Source: Hyphomicrobiaceae bacterium (GTDB taxonomy: Bacteria > Pseudomonadota > Alphaproteobacteria > Rhizobiales > Hyphomicrobiaceae). From it: a DNA stretch of 64,000 bases. Of the stretch, positions 38,712 through 49,532 are shown piece by piece. The DNA lies in the NCBI GenBank assembly GCA_030655135.1, contig JAURWC010000084.1, forward strand, positions 372,001 through 436,000, given 5' to 3'. Below the pieces are notes generated by a model. It was not told where the DNA came from and ran no database searches. It saw only the letters and a list, made by a program, of their open reading frames with translations. A program made the position numbers and the translations under genes. Position 1 is the first letter of the stretch. Every line of letters begins with the position of its first letter.

Positions 38712-39332
38712 CTAATGCGCGTGCAGCGATAGCGCCGGCTGGCGAACGGCCAGAGGCGGCTCTGGCTTGGCGTGCGCCAGCACGTGCAAATGCACATCCT
38801 CGCCACCGTGCTTTTTCAGCGTCTCCAAGGCGACGCGCTCGTGCTCGGGCCCGTTGGTGCGCACCCACAGCAGCAAGCCGCCGTGGTCGATGTGCTGCCG
38901 CAGGTGCGCCGCACGCTCGCGGCCGACCAAGCCGGCCAGCGCGCCTCCGAAAGCCGCGCCCGTGCCGCCGGCCAACACCGCCGCCGCAATGGCCACCGGC
39001 ATTGTGGCCCCCGCGCTGATCACTGCCAGGCTGCCGAGCACGGCTGGGAAATACGTCGACACCGCGATCAATCCGCCCTTGGCATTGCCCACTGTCTCGT
39101 CGGGAATGTAGCCGACGCGTGGCACGTCGGGATCATCCTCGAGTTCCCGCGTCGAGGCATAGGGACGGCCGAGTTTGTTCAGCACCGCACGCTCCGAGGC
39201 GAGCACGCTCAGGTCGGCATGGTCGAAGTGTTCGTGGTTGAGCAGGTCGTCCACAGCGGCCTGGAAGGCCGTGACGTCGTGGAATACCGCTACGGCCTCG
39301 GTCGAGGTCGTCGAATAGCTGTTGTCTTGCAT
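38712..39332 (-). CDS. stress-protein-like membrane protein of unknown function
   Basis: 206 residues: an N-terminal soluble domain (AVAVFHDVTAFQAAVDDLLN HEHFDHADLSVLA) resembling YflT/DUF1269-type general stress proteins, two glycine- and alanine-rich membrane helices (FPAVLGSLAVISAGATMPVA, IAAAVLAGGTGAAFGGALAG) and a C-terminal histidine-rich part. ATG at 39332 has GAGGAG upstream. Assignment to the YflT group is from general resemblance only. Confidence 0.7.
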   Translation of the reverse strand: MQDNSYSTTSTEAVAVFHDVTAFQAAVDDLLNHEHFDHADLSVLASERAVLNKLGRPYASTRELEDDPDVPRVGYIPDETVGNAKGGLIAVSTYFPAVLGSLAVISAGATMPVAIAAAVLAGGTGAAFGGALAGLVGRERAAHLRQHIDHGGLLLWVRTNGPEHERVALETLKKHGGEDVHLHVLAHAKPEPPLAVRQPALSLHAH

Positions 39333-39663
39333 AGCGCGTCTCCTCTTGAAGCCGGGCGCTAGCCGAACGGCATTCGTCGCGAGGAGGAAAAGGCGCTTCA
39401 GCACGATCCGGCCAGCGCACGTTCGTCATTGTACTACGAATTGTCCGCGGGCGGCATGAAAAGCCGCATAGAGGCGGAGCAATCTACGCTGCAGCGCAGC
39501 GTGGCGCGCCGCTTTCAGGTGTATCTGCGCGACCACGCCGCCTCACGAACGCGTTGTATTCCCGGCACGCAGGGCTTGCCTGCCTTTGCCCGCTCCAGCG
39601 AATCGTTCATCGTTCAGAGCAACAGAGCTGGCGTGGGCCAGACGAGACGAACCGGGCTGGCAC
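39333..39663. other. intergenic region between divergent genes
   Basis: 331 bases between the genes at 38712 and 39664. Apart from ribosome-binding and presumably promoter sequences of the two flanking genes I see nothing definite; frames here are overlapping and lack coding character. Confidence 0.4.
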
Positions 39664-40470
39664 GTGGAAACTGATCCACCAGATCATCTGCCGCTATGTC
39701 TGTGGGCGAGGCCCTCGGCGCCCCCGTGCGTCTATTTTCTCGCAGACCACCTCGACGCCGTGCTGGCTGCCGGCGAAGACATGCGCAAGGTCGACATCAC
39801 CTGGATGTCCAGCGCCAACGGCTCCCAGGAAGACACGGTTCGCGATCTCGACAGCCTGCGCGACAGCGTCGGCGAGTTGCGCTCGCTGGAACTGACGCTC
39901 GTCGCCCGCTTGCTGAAATCGCGCGAACGCGCCGAAGAACTTGCCCGCACCGACGCACGCTTGAAATTGATGGCGCGGCTGTTCTTGAACGGTACCGGCC
40001 TCATCACCGATGCCGTGCCGGAAATGACGGATGCCACGTCGTCCGACTTCAATACCGGTGACGCCACCCTCGCCTACCTTCGCGCCCGCTCGCTCATCGC
40101 GCCGGACGCTGCCGCTCCCGCTGAGAACGCCCACCTGCGCATTACCGATGCCTTCCCGGTTGCGCGACGCCTGCCCCTCGGCGCCCTGATGGATCTCGTT
40201 GCCCAATTCCTCGACACGATGGAATTGCACCACGACATCTACACCGACCAGTGGAACCGTCTGGCCCCCGCCAGCACGCAGGAGACGACAGCCGACATGT
40301 CTGACAAAGAGAACGAGCGCGCGCAGAACGCGCCTGCCACTCCGTCGCCGGAAGCCGACGCTGCACGCGCCTCGACGCCACCGCGCAAAGGCTACCGCTC
40401 GCTCACCGCGGCGCTGGCCGAACTCGAAGAGCAGGAACGCGCCCGGCGCGAGACCGCCACCGCGTCCTGA
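39664..40470 (+). CDS. uncharacterised cytoplasmic protein
   Basis: 268 residues, no signal peptide or membrane segment. Helical middle part (DTVRDLDSLRDSVGELRSLE, LVARLLKSRERAEELARTDA) and a low-complexity Pro/Ala/Glu tail ending in a short helix (RSLTAALAELEEQERARRE). The GTG at 39664 (VETDPPDHLPLCLWARPSAP) is chosen because the segment that follows looks conserved while the frame before it, open to 39586, does not. No family recognised. Confidence 0.65.
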   Translation: METDPPDHLPLCLWARPSAPPCVYFLADHLDAVLAAGEDMRKVDITWMSSANGSQEDTVRDLDSLRDSVGELRSLELTLVARLLKSRERAEELARTDARLKLMARLFLNGTGLITDAVPEMTDATSSDFNTGDATLAYLRARSLIAPDAAAPAENAHLRITDAFPVARRLPLGALMDLVAQFLDTMELHHDIYTDQWNRLAPASTQETTADMSDKENERAQNAPATPSPEADAARASTPPRKGYRSLTAALAELEEQERARRETATAS

Positions 40471-40570
40471 TCTAAAACGCTTCCCGAGCCCAGCAGCGCA
40501 AACAAAAAGCGCGGGAACATGCCCCGCGCCTTCAATCTATTTCTGATATCGGACCGGATTTGACGGCGGC

Positions 40571-41776
40571 CTAGACGACCTGGACAGGTCCGCGCACGGG
40601 TGCCTGCGCCGGCACCGCGCGGTCGTCACGCATACGATCGGCCGGCATGTCCCGCAGCAGGCGAGAGCCGGCTGGCAGAAGTCCCCGCATCTCGAAGCGA
40701 TCCATCATCACCTCGGCGACGCGGCGACTGCCCCGCGACCGCGTCACGACAGGACGGCGTCCACGCAGCTGACGATTTACGACGCGATTACGCGACACCG
40801 ACCGGCTGCGCGCCACGCGACGTGACGGCGAAGCCTTCTGGCTGACCGCATAGCGCGAACCGCGCGCATGACGCCGCGACGCAATGGACGAGCGCCGCGC
40901 CCCGCTGCGCCGCGCGTAATGAGACTTGCGCTTGGATGCAACGCGTTTCGCCTTGGCTTCCAAACGCTTCTGCACAGTCTTCATCACCGGCTTGGACGGC
41001 TTTGCAATATTCGCCGATGCGAGCACTACGTCAGGCACATCGATCTTGAGATCGTCCTGCGCCAGGCCCGCGCCCATTGCAGCCGTGGCATCCGCCACCT
41101 GCGTCAGCACCGTGGAAGGCATCGTGTCGAAAGCCTCCATCACGGCGATCGTGAGCCGCGCTTCGTCGAGGCTGTCGTACTTGCCAACCGGACCCGGAAC
41201 GGCAGAGTATTTGCGTTGGCGCGCATAGGTGGCCTCAGCAGCGCTCGGCGCGTCGATAACGTGAACCTGCAGTTCAGCGACGCCCATCGGCTTGAAGCCG
41301 AGCGCCTCAGCTGCCGCGCGCGAAACGTCGAGTTTGCGTCCGCCCCAATACGGGCCCGCGTTGTTGACGCGCAGGACCACCGCTTCCTTCGATGATGGCG
41401 ACCACACCAGCAGCGTCGTGCCATCCGGATAAATGGGGCTTGCCGCATTGTCGGGCAGATCTGGGCGGAAGGCCTCGCCCGATGAAGTCAGTCCGCACGG
41501 ATTGAGCTTGTCGTTCTTGCAGTCGTCGTAGAACGAGGCCTGCACCACTTCCTTCGAACCGATCAGGTTCTGAGTTTCGGAGATTGTCTTCACCCGGTGG
41601 CACGTGCCGTAGTAGCAGTAGGTCGAGCCGGGCGTTTTGGCTTCTGCGGGAGAAACGATAAAGAGAGTTGCAAATCCGGCAATGCCGGTTCCCATCAACG
41701 CAACGATAGACAACGTCCTGTTTCGCCCGGTCCGTCGCGCAAAAGCACGTCCGGCCGAGCCCCCTGTCATGATCAT
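40571..41776 (-). CDS. RlpA-family septal-ring lytic transglycosylase-like protein
   Basis: 401 residues: N-terminal signal or anchor helix (SIVALMGTGIAGFATLFIVS), then a double-psi beta-barrel RlpA domain (VVQASFYDD, NPCGLTSSGEAF, AVVLRVNNAGPYWGGRKLDV SRAAAEALGF) and a C-terminal region of about 100 residues extremely rich in Arg, Ser and Ala. RlpA proteins cleave denuded glycan strands or bind the septum; no SPOR domain is present. The basic tail could bind nucleic acid or lipids. ATG at 41776 has GGAG seven bases upstream. Confidence 0.82.
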   Translation of the reverse strand: MIMTGGSAGRAFARRTGRNRTLSIVALMGTGIAGFATLFIVSPAEAKTPGSTYCYYGTCHRVKTISETQNLIGSKEVVQASFYDDCKNDKLNPCGLTSSGEAFRPDLPDNAASPIYPDGTTLLVWSPSSKEAVVLRVNNAGPYWGGRKLDVSRAAAEALGFKPMGVAELQVHVIDAPSAAEATYARQRKYSAVPGPVGKYDSLDEARLTIAVMEAFDTMPSTVLTQVADATAAMGAGLAQDDLKIDVPDVVLASANIAKPSKPVMKTVQKRLEAKAKRVASKRKSHYARRSGARRSSIASRRHARGSRYAVSQKASPSRRVARSRSVSRNRVVNRQLRGRRPVVTRSRGSRRVAEVMMDRFEMRGLLPAGSRLLRDMPADRMRDDRAVPAQAPVRGPVQVV

Positions 41777-41943
41777 CAGGTGCTCCACATCTTGTTTCGC
41801 GGTGCGCCTGTGGTTGTCTCCCGATCCCAGCTTCTCGATCCGAAGATCCGAGCGGGTTACAGGGCCCACGTTCGTGCGCACTCCGTCGGGATAACGCCCA
41901 AAAGTGTCATTCCGATCTGGCGAATTGCCGCAGCAACGAAGAG

Positions 41944-42681
41944 TCAAGAGATGGAGAGCTTTAGCTTAAGCTGTTGCAATGACTCAATAAGGCGAACTTC
42001 GTCCGTCGCACGCAAAACAAGTTCAGTGCGGAACCGGCCGTCGCCGAATGATGGGTAGCTTCCCATGCTGACGTCCGGCCATTCGGCCTGATGCGCCGCG
42101 AAAATTTCGGCGATTTCGCCTTCGGGCCGGTCGAGGCCGAGGCTTCGCGAAAACATTTTAAGGCCCGTGCGCAGCCGCGCAGTGACGTCGGTCAGCATCG
42201 CCTGCATCACCAGCGGTACGCCCGCCATGACAATGACGTTGCCGATCATGAAGCCCGGCGCAATCGACACCGAGTTCGCAATCAGCTCTGCCCCATCGGG
42301 AATACGCGCCATTCTTAGCCGCGCGGCAGTCAGCTCGATGCCGCGCTTTTCGTAGTGCGGCTTCAGCAGCGCCAATGCCCTGGGATCAACATCGATGCCA
42401 ACGCCAAATGCCTTGGCGATCGCGTCGGCCGTGATGTCGTCGTGCGTGGGGCCGATGCCGCCCGTTGTGAACACATAGGTGTAGCGCTGCCGCAGAGCAT
42501 TCGCAGCATCCACGATGTCCCCCTCGACGTCCGCCACCACGCGGACTTCGCTAAGCCGGATACCGATCGCCGTGAGGTGCTCGGCGATCGTCCCGATGTT
42601 CTTGTCCTTGGTGCGCCCGGATAGGATCTCGTCGCCGATGACGAGAAGGGCGGCCGTAACGATGCTGTCGTCGTGGGTCAC
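41944..42681 (-). CDS. CinA-type competence/damage-inducible protein A (molybdopterin-binding domain only)
   Basis: 245 residues. The MoCF/MogA-like domain is clear: TAALLVIGDEILSGRTKDKN, YVFTTGGIGPTHDDITADAI and MAGVPLVMQAMLTDV. The C-terminal nicotinamide-nucleotide amidase (PncC) domain of full CinA is absent, so it may be an ADP-ribose pyrophosphatase-like short form. GTG at 42681 has GAGG five bases upstream. Divergent from sfsA. Confidence 0.88.
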   Translation of the reverse strand: MTHDDSIVTAALLVIGDEILSGRTKDKNIGTIAEHLTAIGIRLSEVRVVADVEGDIVDAANALRQRYTYVFTTGGIGPTHDDITADAIAKAFGVGIDVDPRALALLKPHYEKRGIELTAARLRMARIPDGAELIANSVSIAPGFMIGNVIVMAGVPLVMQAMLTDVTARLRTGLKMFSRSLGLDRPEGEIAEIFAAHQAEWPDVSMGSYPSFGDGRFRTELVLRATDEVRLIESLQQLKLKLSIS

Positions 42682-42794
42682 GAGGCCTCGGCTTTGCTGT
42701 TGCCGTATCGTCTTACACCTGCCGTCCAGCCGCATCCACCGCAACGCGCCGCATCCCTATGGCCAGCGTCGCCACACGCCATTAAACACCGCTC

Positions 42795-43508
42795 ATGCTG
42801 TTCCCTACACCTCTCAAGCGCGGCCGCCTCGTGCAGCGCTACAAGCGCTTCCTCGCCGACGTCATCCTCGACGACGGCACGGCGGTCACCGCCTCCTGCC
42901 CCAATACCGGCTCCATGCTGGGCCTCACCACGCCCGGCGCTACGGTCTGGCTTTCCCAAACCGCCTCCGCCACGCGTAAGTACCCGCACACGTGGGAACT
43001 GGTCGAAGACGATCTCGGCCACGGACGCACACTCGTCGGCATCAACACGGGCTTGCCCAACCGGATCGTCAGCGAAGCCATCGCCGCCGGTACGATCGCC
43101 AACCTCGCAGGCTACGCGACGTTGCGGCGCGAAGTGAAATACGGCGTTGCCAGCCGCATCGACATCCTTCTGGAAGATCCCCAGCGCGGCCGCTGCTACG
43201 TCGAGATCAAGAACGTGCACCTTTCGCGCCAGCATGGCCTGGCGGAGTTTCCCGATTGCAAGACCGAGCGCGGCGTCAAACATCTCAACGAGCTGAGTGA
43301 AATGGTACGACAGGGTCACCGGGCGGTGATGCTGTATCTCGTTCAGCGCAACGATGCGGACCGCTTCGCCTTTGCCAGCGATCTCGACAAGACTTACGCG
43401 CTCGCCTTTAAGGCGGCATCCGAGGCGGGCGTTGAGGCGCTGGCCTATCGCTGCAGCCTCAGCCCGGAAAAAATCGAGATCGACGCCGCTATTCCGATCG
43501 CGTCATAA
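42795..43508 (+). CDS. sfsA: SfsA family protein (sugar fermentation stimulation protein homologue)
   Basis: 237 residues with the family pattern: [53 protein letters not shown] and [16 protein letters not shown]. The domain combines an OB-like fold with a nuclease-like core (the D-x-E-x-K-type residues in RIDILL...CYVEIKNV), and DNA binding has been proposed. The biological role is unsettled. Confidence 0.92.
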   Translation: MLFPTPLKRGRLVQRYKRFLADVILDDGTAVTASCPNTGSMLGLTTPGATVWLSQTASATRKYPHTWELVEDDLGHGRTLVGINTGLPNRIVSEAIAAGTIANLAGYATLRREVKYGVASRIDILLEDPQRGRCYVEIKNVHLSRQHGLAEFPDCKTERGVKHLNELSEMVRQGHRAVMLYLVQRNDADRFAFASDLDKTYALAFKAASEAGVEALAYRCSLSPEKIEIDAAIPIAS

Positions 43509-43634
43509 AGTCGTTTGTCGCCGGCAGGAATTCCTCGCTATACCTGATGTCAATGAAACCTGGCCCGGCCTTCGTGCGTATAAACGCATCCAAGGCCGCA
43601 AGCAAAAATGCTGGCCAGGACAGGAGGAATGCCC

Positions 43635-44120
43635 ATGTTCACCCGCCGCCAGTTTGGCTTCACAGGCGTTGGTGCGGCCATCGTTGGCTTCGTCAACGGA
43701 TCCGCGCGCGCCTCGGAAAAATTCGAGATCTCAAAGTCCGATGCCGATTGGCAGCGGATTTTGTCGAAGGAGCAGTTCCACGTCCTGCGCAAGCAAGGAA
43801 CGGAACCGCCGCGTTCCAGCCCGCTCGACAAGACCTATGACCCGGGCACGTATCATTGCGCCGGCTGCGACCTCGCCTTGTTCTCCTCAGAGACGAAGTT
43901 CGACAGCGGCACAGGCTGGCCCAGCTTTTACGAGCCGCTGAACAACGCGGTCGAAACCTCAACTGATTATCATCTGATCATGGCCCGAACCGAAGTTCAC
44001 TGCCGCCGCTGCGGCGGCCACCTCGGGCACGTCTTCGAAGACGGCCCCAAACCGACTGGCCTGCGCTACTGCATGAACGGCGTTTCGCTCAAGTTCGCAC
44101 CCAAATCCGGCAACATGTAA
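43635..44120 (+). CDS. msrB: exported peptide-methionine (R)-S-oxide reductase MsrB
   Basis: Reduces R-sulfoxide of methionine. The 161 residues start with a twin-arginine-type leader (MFTRRQFGFTGVGAAIVGFV, RRxF motif) ending ARASEKF, implying export, probably through Tat. The catalytic domain has zinc CxxC pairs (YHCAGCDLAL and VHCRRCGGHLGHVFEDGP), GTGWPSFYEP and the catalytic cysteine in RYCMNGVSLKF. ATG at 43635 has AGGAGG at seven bases. Confidence 0.93.
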   Translation: MFTRRQFGFTGVGAAIVGFVNGSARASEKFEISKSDADWQRILSKEQFHVLRKQGTEPPRSSPLDKTYDPGTYHCAGCDLALFSSETKFDSGTGWPSFYEPLNNAVETSTDYHLIMARTEVHCRRCGGHLGHVFEDGPKPTGLRYCMNGVSLKFAPKSGNM

Positions 44121-44126
44121 CGGAAA

Positions 44127-44150
44127 AGGGTCAGACCGAGGTCTGACCCT
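44127..44150. repeat. dispersed palindrome, copy 4 (between convergent genes)
   Basis: AGGGTCAGACC-GA-GGTCTGACCCT, perfect 11-base arms, preceded by AAAA. It lies seven bases after the msrB stop and 29 bases from the end of the convergent EF-G-like gene, so it may terminate transcription in either direction. Confidence 0.8.
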
Positions 44151-44178
44151 GCCCCACGCTCGCGACGTTCCGCGCCGG

Positions 44179-46227
44179 CTATTCCGCCGCCTGCGCGTTG
44201 GCCAGCACCTGATCCGCCAGGCGGCCCGTCAGTTCGGCCAAATGGTCGAATTTCGCCACGTATGTTCCCACGCCCGACGTCGTGGACCGCAGCTCCACGA
44301 TCAGGTCGTCCATCTCCGAGGCCGGCATGCTGGCCTGCACCACATCCCAGCCTGGCCAGCCATCGCGATTGTCGAACCCTAAGATTTGCCCGCGGCGCTG
44401 CGAGATGATGCCGTTGACCCGCGACGTCGCCTCGGACGGCACGGCGATCTCGACCGACATGATCGGCTCCAGCAGCACCGGGCTGCACTGCGTCATGCCG
44501 TCCGACATGGCGATGCGCCCCGCTTGGCGGAAGGCCATGTCCGAACTGTCGACCGTGTGATACGAGCCGTCGAGCAACGTCACGGAAACGTCAACGACTG
44601 GAAATCCCAGCGGGCCATGCTGCAGGTAGTCCTTCACCCCAATTTCGACCGACGGAAAGAACTGCTTCGGCACTGAACCGCCCGTTACCTTTTCCGCGAA
44701 CTGGAAACCTTCGCCGCGGCTGGTCGGCTGAATATCGATCACCACGTCGCCGAACTGCCCGTGCCCGCCGGACTGCTTCTTGTGCCGGCCGCGAACCTCG
44801 ACGCCTTTGCGGATCGTCTCCTTGTAGGGCACACGTTGGCGCTGCCGTTCGACGGTGATGCCGAATTTGCGCGCTAGGCGCTCGAACGCCACGCGCAAGT
44901 GCATCTCGCCTTGGCCCTTCAGCAAGATCTGATGCGTGTCCTGATTATGCTCCAGCACGAGCGATGGATCTTCCTCCATCAGCTTGGCGAGCGCCGCCGA
45001 CAACTTCACCTCGTCCTTGCGATCCTTCAAGCCGATACCGACGGCGTACACCGGCACCGGCAAAGGCGGGGCCTTGACCGCAGTAATCCCGTTCTTGCCC
45101 GCCGTTACCGTCTCGCCGGACTTGATGCTCTCCAGCCGGCCGAAGGCGACGGTGTCGCCCGCCTTCGCCGTGCCCCGCTTGACGGAATCCTCGCCCTTGA
45201 TGGTCATGATGCCGGCCGCACGCTCTTCCGCGCCTGACGCGCTTGTTAGCGTCGCGCTGTCGGCAACTTCGCCAGTCAGCACACGCGCCAGCGATAGCTT
45301 TCCGCCATGCCCAGTATAGATCGTCTTGAACACGTACGCGCTAGACTTGGTGTTTTCCAGCTTGAGCCGTTTGGCTGTTTCCTCCACGAACGGTGCCTCG
45401 TGCCGCAGCGCCTTCATCAAGCGCAGAATGCCGTTGCCATTCTGGGCAGAGCCGATCAGCACCGGACAGATCAGCCCCTCACGTAGTTCCTTGGCGAGGT
45501 CATCGAACACTCGGTCGTTGGGCGGCTGCATATCTGACAATAGCTGTTCCATCAGCTTGTCGTCGTAGTCGGCGAGCTGCTCGAGCATATGGAAGCGCGC
45601 TTCTTTCTCCCGCTCACCGACCGAAGCCGGCAGCTCCACGATCTCGGACGGCGCGTGCTCGCGGTAGACGTATGCGCGTTCGGAGGCGAGATCTACAAAG
45701 CCGGTTGCGATGCCGTTATCCCAGATCGGGATTTGCCGCAGCACGAGCGGTTTCGTCGACGCGGGCTGCAGGATCGGCACGATGTCGCGCACGGCAGTCG
45801 ACGACGCGTCGATCTTGTTGAGGAATAGGAAATGAGGAATGCCGCGATCCTCCAGGTTCTTGAGGATCACCTGCAGTGCCGGTACCCGCTTGGCATCCGG
45901 CTCCGTCACCACGATGGCCGCATCGCAAGCCGTTAAAGCCAGCGCACTCTCTGTCTGGAATTCGATCGATCCAGGGCAATCGATGAAGGTGAAGGTGTCG
46001 CCAAGAAATTCGACGTCTGCCACGTTCAGGCCGACGCTCATCCCGTGGTTGCGCGCTTCCGCTGTCGCGTCGCCCACGCTGGATTTTTCTGTGACCGAGC
46101 CTTGTCGGGGGATGGCGCCGCATCGCGCCAGGATGGCTTCAAGCAGCGTGGTCTTACCACTGAGATACGGGCCGATGAGTGCAATGCAACGGGCGGGGCG
46201 GCTTTGGGCGCCGTCGGTTTTACCCAT
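44179..46227 (-). CDS. elongation factor G-like GTPase (non-canonical paralogue)
   Basis: 682 residues with the EF-G domain order. G1 LIGPYLSGKTTLLEAI (about 18-32), G3 DCPGS instead of DTPG, G4 FLNKIDA; then domain II and domains III-V (EMHLRVAFERLARKFGITVE, KKQSGGHGQFGDVVIDI, ISQRRGQILGF). The usual effector-loop RGITI is replaced by MSVGL. Such EF-G-like proteins are known in alphaproteobacteria besides the true FusA; a role in translation or ribosome handling is inferred. ATG at 46227 has GAGGAGG upstream. Confidence 0.87.
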   Translation of the reverse strand: MGKTDGAQSRPARCIALIGPYLSGKTTLLEAILARCGAIPRQGSVTEKSSVGDATAEARNHGMSVGLNVADVEFLGDTFTFIDCPGSIEFQTESALALTACDAAIVVTEPDAKRVPALQVILKNLEDRGIPHFLFLNKIDASSTAVRDIVPILQPASTKPLVLRQIPIWDNGIATGFVDLASERAYVYREHAPSEIVELPASVGEREKEARFHMLEQLADYDDKLMEQLLSDMQPPNDRVFDDLAKELREGLICPVLIGSAQNGNGILRLMKALRHEAPFVEETAKRLKLENTKSSAYVFKTIYTGHGGKLSLARVLTGEVADSATLTSASGAEERAAGIMTIKGEDSVKRGTAKAGDTVAFGRLESIKSGETVTAGKNGITAVKAPPLPVPVYAVGIGLKDRKDEVKLSAALAKLMEEDPSLVLEHNQDTHQILLKGQGEMHLRVAFERLARKFGITVERQRQRVPYKETIRKGVEVRGRHKKQSGGHGQFGDVVIDIQPTSRGEGFQFAEKVTGGSVPKQFFPSVEIGVKDYLQHGPLGFPVVDVSVTLLDGSYHTVDSSDMAFRQAGRIAMSDGMTQCSPVLLEPIMSVEIAVPSEATSRVNGIISQRRGQILGFDNRDGWPGWDVVQASMPASEMDDLIVELRSTTSGVGTYVAKFDHLAELTGRLADQVLANAQAAE

Positions 46228-46480
46228 GATTTCCTCCTCTTGGCTTGTCAGGCGCCGGGCACGCGGCAACGCGGCCGCTACCCGCGCCTCCAAAGGAGCG
46301 GCAAGGCATGTTCGCGCCGTATACGACGGAGCGCAAGCGAAAGCCGGAAGGGAATCACTTGTTCTTGAGAAATATCGCGCAGCACTAGCTCTCTCCAAGT
46401 TTATCGCAGCGCAATATTGCAGCGCACCACAACTTCACTGAAGAAATCGAGCCAACAGATAGACTTAGCTTAAAAACAAC

Positions 46481-46509
46481 TTGACCATAATCAATATTGG
46501 ATTGAGAAT
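46481..46509 (+). promoter_or_regulatory. possible promoter of the small gene at 46542
   Basis: TTGACC (46481) and GAGAAT (46504) are 17 bases apart in an AT-rich stretch of the 314-base gap between divergent genes; the -35 fits well and the -10 moderately. Confidence 0.35.
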
Positions 46510-46541
46510 GTCTTTAGTCAGAAGGCTGGGGTCGCCGTGTA

Positions 46542-46781
46542 ATGGGTAAACGTATCAAGTCGCTAATGGACGCCGCCTACGCCGCTGGATATGCGATGGC
46601 GCCCGAAGACATCTACGCAGGCGAAGTCATCGTCGAGCATCACGTCATGGCACCAGCGAAGTCTACGGCACTCGTGCCCTACCACTCCGCGACGCCGGCC
46701 GTCAGCTTGATGGCACAAGCACGCGCCATGGCAAATCGCTATGCGGCCATGGCCTGGCCCGCACCGCGCCTGCCGGCATAA
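46542..46781 (+). CDS. small protein of unknown function
   Basis: 79 residues, alanine-rich: GKRIKSLMDAAYAAGYAMAP, then EVIVEHHVMAPAKSTALVPY and an amphipathic helix AQARAMANRYAAMAWPAP. No signal peptide. The ribosome-binding site is weak (GGGGTCGCC). It is open over its whole length with coding-like third-position bias; no family recognised. Confidence 0.55.
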   Translation: MGKRIKSLMDAAYAAGYAMAPEDIYAGEVIVEHHVMAPAKSTALVPYHSATPAVSLMAQARAMANRYAAMAWPAPRLPA

Positions 46782-46810
46782 TCGCTCGATCCGAGGCGGA
46801 GTTTTGAAGA

Positions 46811-46833
46811 AGGGCCAGGCTTAGCCTGACCCT
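46811..46833. terminator. hairpin between convergent genes
   Basis: AGGGCCAGGC-TTA-GCCTGACCCT, one mismatch in ten pairs, followed by CTTTCT on plus and preceded by GAAGA. It lies between the small gene ending at 46781 and the aminotransferase ending at 46841. Its sequence is related to the dispersed GGGTCAG palindromes. Confidence 0.55.
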
Positions 46834-46840
46834 CTTTCTA

Positions 46841-48115
<1,275 letters not shown>

Positions 48116-48342
48116 CTACGCCGATGATTTGCCGACATCAATAGCGACGAAAGCGCAATTTCTCGCGGCCGCCCCGCGTTGCGTTGCACTCGGGTTACAG
48201 GCCGCTACCCCCATAACATCACCCTGAGAAAAGTCGCCCGCCGCCACATTGTGATCTCATCCGCGCCACACCGGGCCGGTTAAATTGCAACACTGGCGCA
48301 AAGGGAAGCGCCGGATCGATTTCAAAGGACAGAGGGGTTCCA

Positions 48343-48735
48343 ATGAAAGATCGACGCTTATTCAAGCCGCTGACAGTGGCGCTGGATGCCGCCACAGGAC
48401 TGGCGATTTTCCTTCTGATAGCTGGCATGCTCTCTAGCAGCTGTGAAGGTCACGACGTCCGGCTGTCCGACATGATATCGCCGGCTCACGCCGCTCATTT
48501 GGGGGCGGCGACATCATCTTGGGCGCAGCCCACCGCGCAATCCATGCCACTGGCCATGGTCAAAACCTATCCCGGTCAGGTTTTCCGCGGCACGAATCGG
48601 GCAACCGCATTCATGGTTCTGGGCGGCGTCTTCACCCTGCTGTTCGTCGGCAACGTAGCGCTCTATCGACACCTGCGCAGCCAGTACAGCCGCCCTCGGC
48701 GGCGCCGCGCGCTAGGGCAAGCCACTGAACTGTAA
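48343..48735 (+). CDS. membrane protein of unknown function
   Basis: 130 residues: two hydrophobic helices (ALDAATGLAIFLLIAGMLSS and AFMVLGGVFTLLFVGNVALY) flanking a loop of about 45 residues with one cysteine, and an arginine-rich C-terminus (RPRRRRALGQ). GAGGGG precedes the ATG. No family recognised. Confidence 0.65.
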   Translation: MKDRRLFKPLTVALDAATGLAIFLLIAGMLSSSCEGHDVRLSDMISPAHAAHLGAATSSWAQPTAQSMPLAMVKTYPGQVFRGTNRATAFMVLGGVFTLLFVGNVALYRHLRSQYSRPRRRRALGQATEL

Positions 48736-48840
48736 CGCGAAACAAGAATGATGTAGATTTTCTGCCGTTGCCCTGCTGCGCCCACAATCCACTTCCTATA
48801 TTGTTACGTATTGGTAAGGGGAACGCAAAGGCATATGCCC

Positions 48841-49362
48841 ATGGCTCTTCGTCCGAATGCTTCACTTCGCGGCAGCGTTGCCGCCATCGCACTGTGCGCC
48901 TCGTTGGGCGCAGTGATCGCGATTGGCAGCTCTGGCAGCGAGCGGTTGGTGCAGTCGGGATTCGATAGCGCCTTGTCATCACGCGACGCCTCTCACGAGG
49001 CGGCCGCCGTCAAGCAGGGTGCCGCTAGTGTCGCCTTGGCCCAATCTGAAGAGTTTTGGCTTCGCAATGGTCAATCCCGCTCGACCGACGTAAAGCCTGT
49101 CGCATGGTCGGGCCAGTTGGCTCGCGGCGACCGGCTCACAATCTCGCAAGCTGGCGAGCAGCACCCGCGCGTTCTTGAAGTGGTCGAGACCGGCCCCGTG
49201 TCGTTAGATACGACCCGTCTGGACGCAAGTGCCAGCGGGGCTCAGTTGCTCGCCGTCTCCTGCCGCGATCTGGCGCGCCCCGACGCACCCTTGATCCGGC
49301 TGATCGTGACCGAAGGCGCCTTGCCCTTTGCTGTGACACGCCCGGGCGAAAAGGCCCTGTAA
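48841..49362 (+). CDS. exported protein of unknown function
   Basis: 173 residues: signal-like N-terminus (GSVAAIALCASLGAVIAIGS) and a mature part with beta-strand-like segments (GDRLTISQAGEQHPRVLEVV, GAQLLAVSCRDLARPDAPLI RLIVTEGALP). An ATG at 48835 is an equally possible start; AAAGG spacing favours 48841. No family recognised. Confidence 0.65.
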   Translation: MALRPNASLRGSVAAIALCASLGAVIAIGSSGSERLVQSGFDSALSSRDASHEAAAVKQGAASVALAQSEEFWLRNGQSRSTDVKPVAWSGQLARGDRLTISQAGEQHPRVLEVVETGPVSLDTTRLDASASGAQLLAVSCRDLARPDAPLIRLIVTEGALPFAVTRPGEKAL

Positions 49363-49532
49363 CAGCAAGCCTTTCGGCGGGGATGCCGGTGCTGTTGCGA
49401 GCGCGCAACCTTCCGCGGCTTCCCGTCGCCATGTTCGCTCACCTCTCCCACAGCCATTGAGTTGTAAGCTATGGTCTCCACCGACGGCCCCGGGCAGCAC
49501 CTCAGCGCCCGCCTGCGTGGAGTGACGACGAG

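Noticed and set aside
46508-46549. 13-codon leader peptide upstream of the gene at 46542
   Set aside because: Its ATG falls in the predicted -10 region, so it is probably not transcribed.
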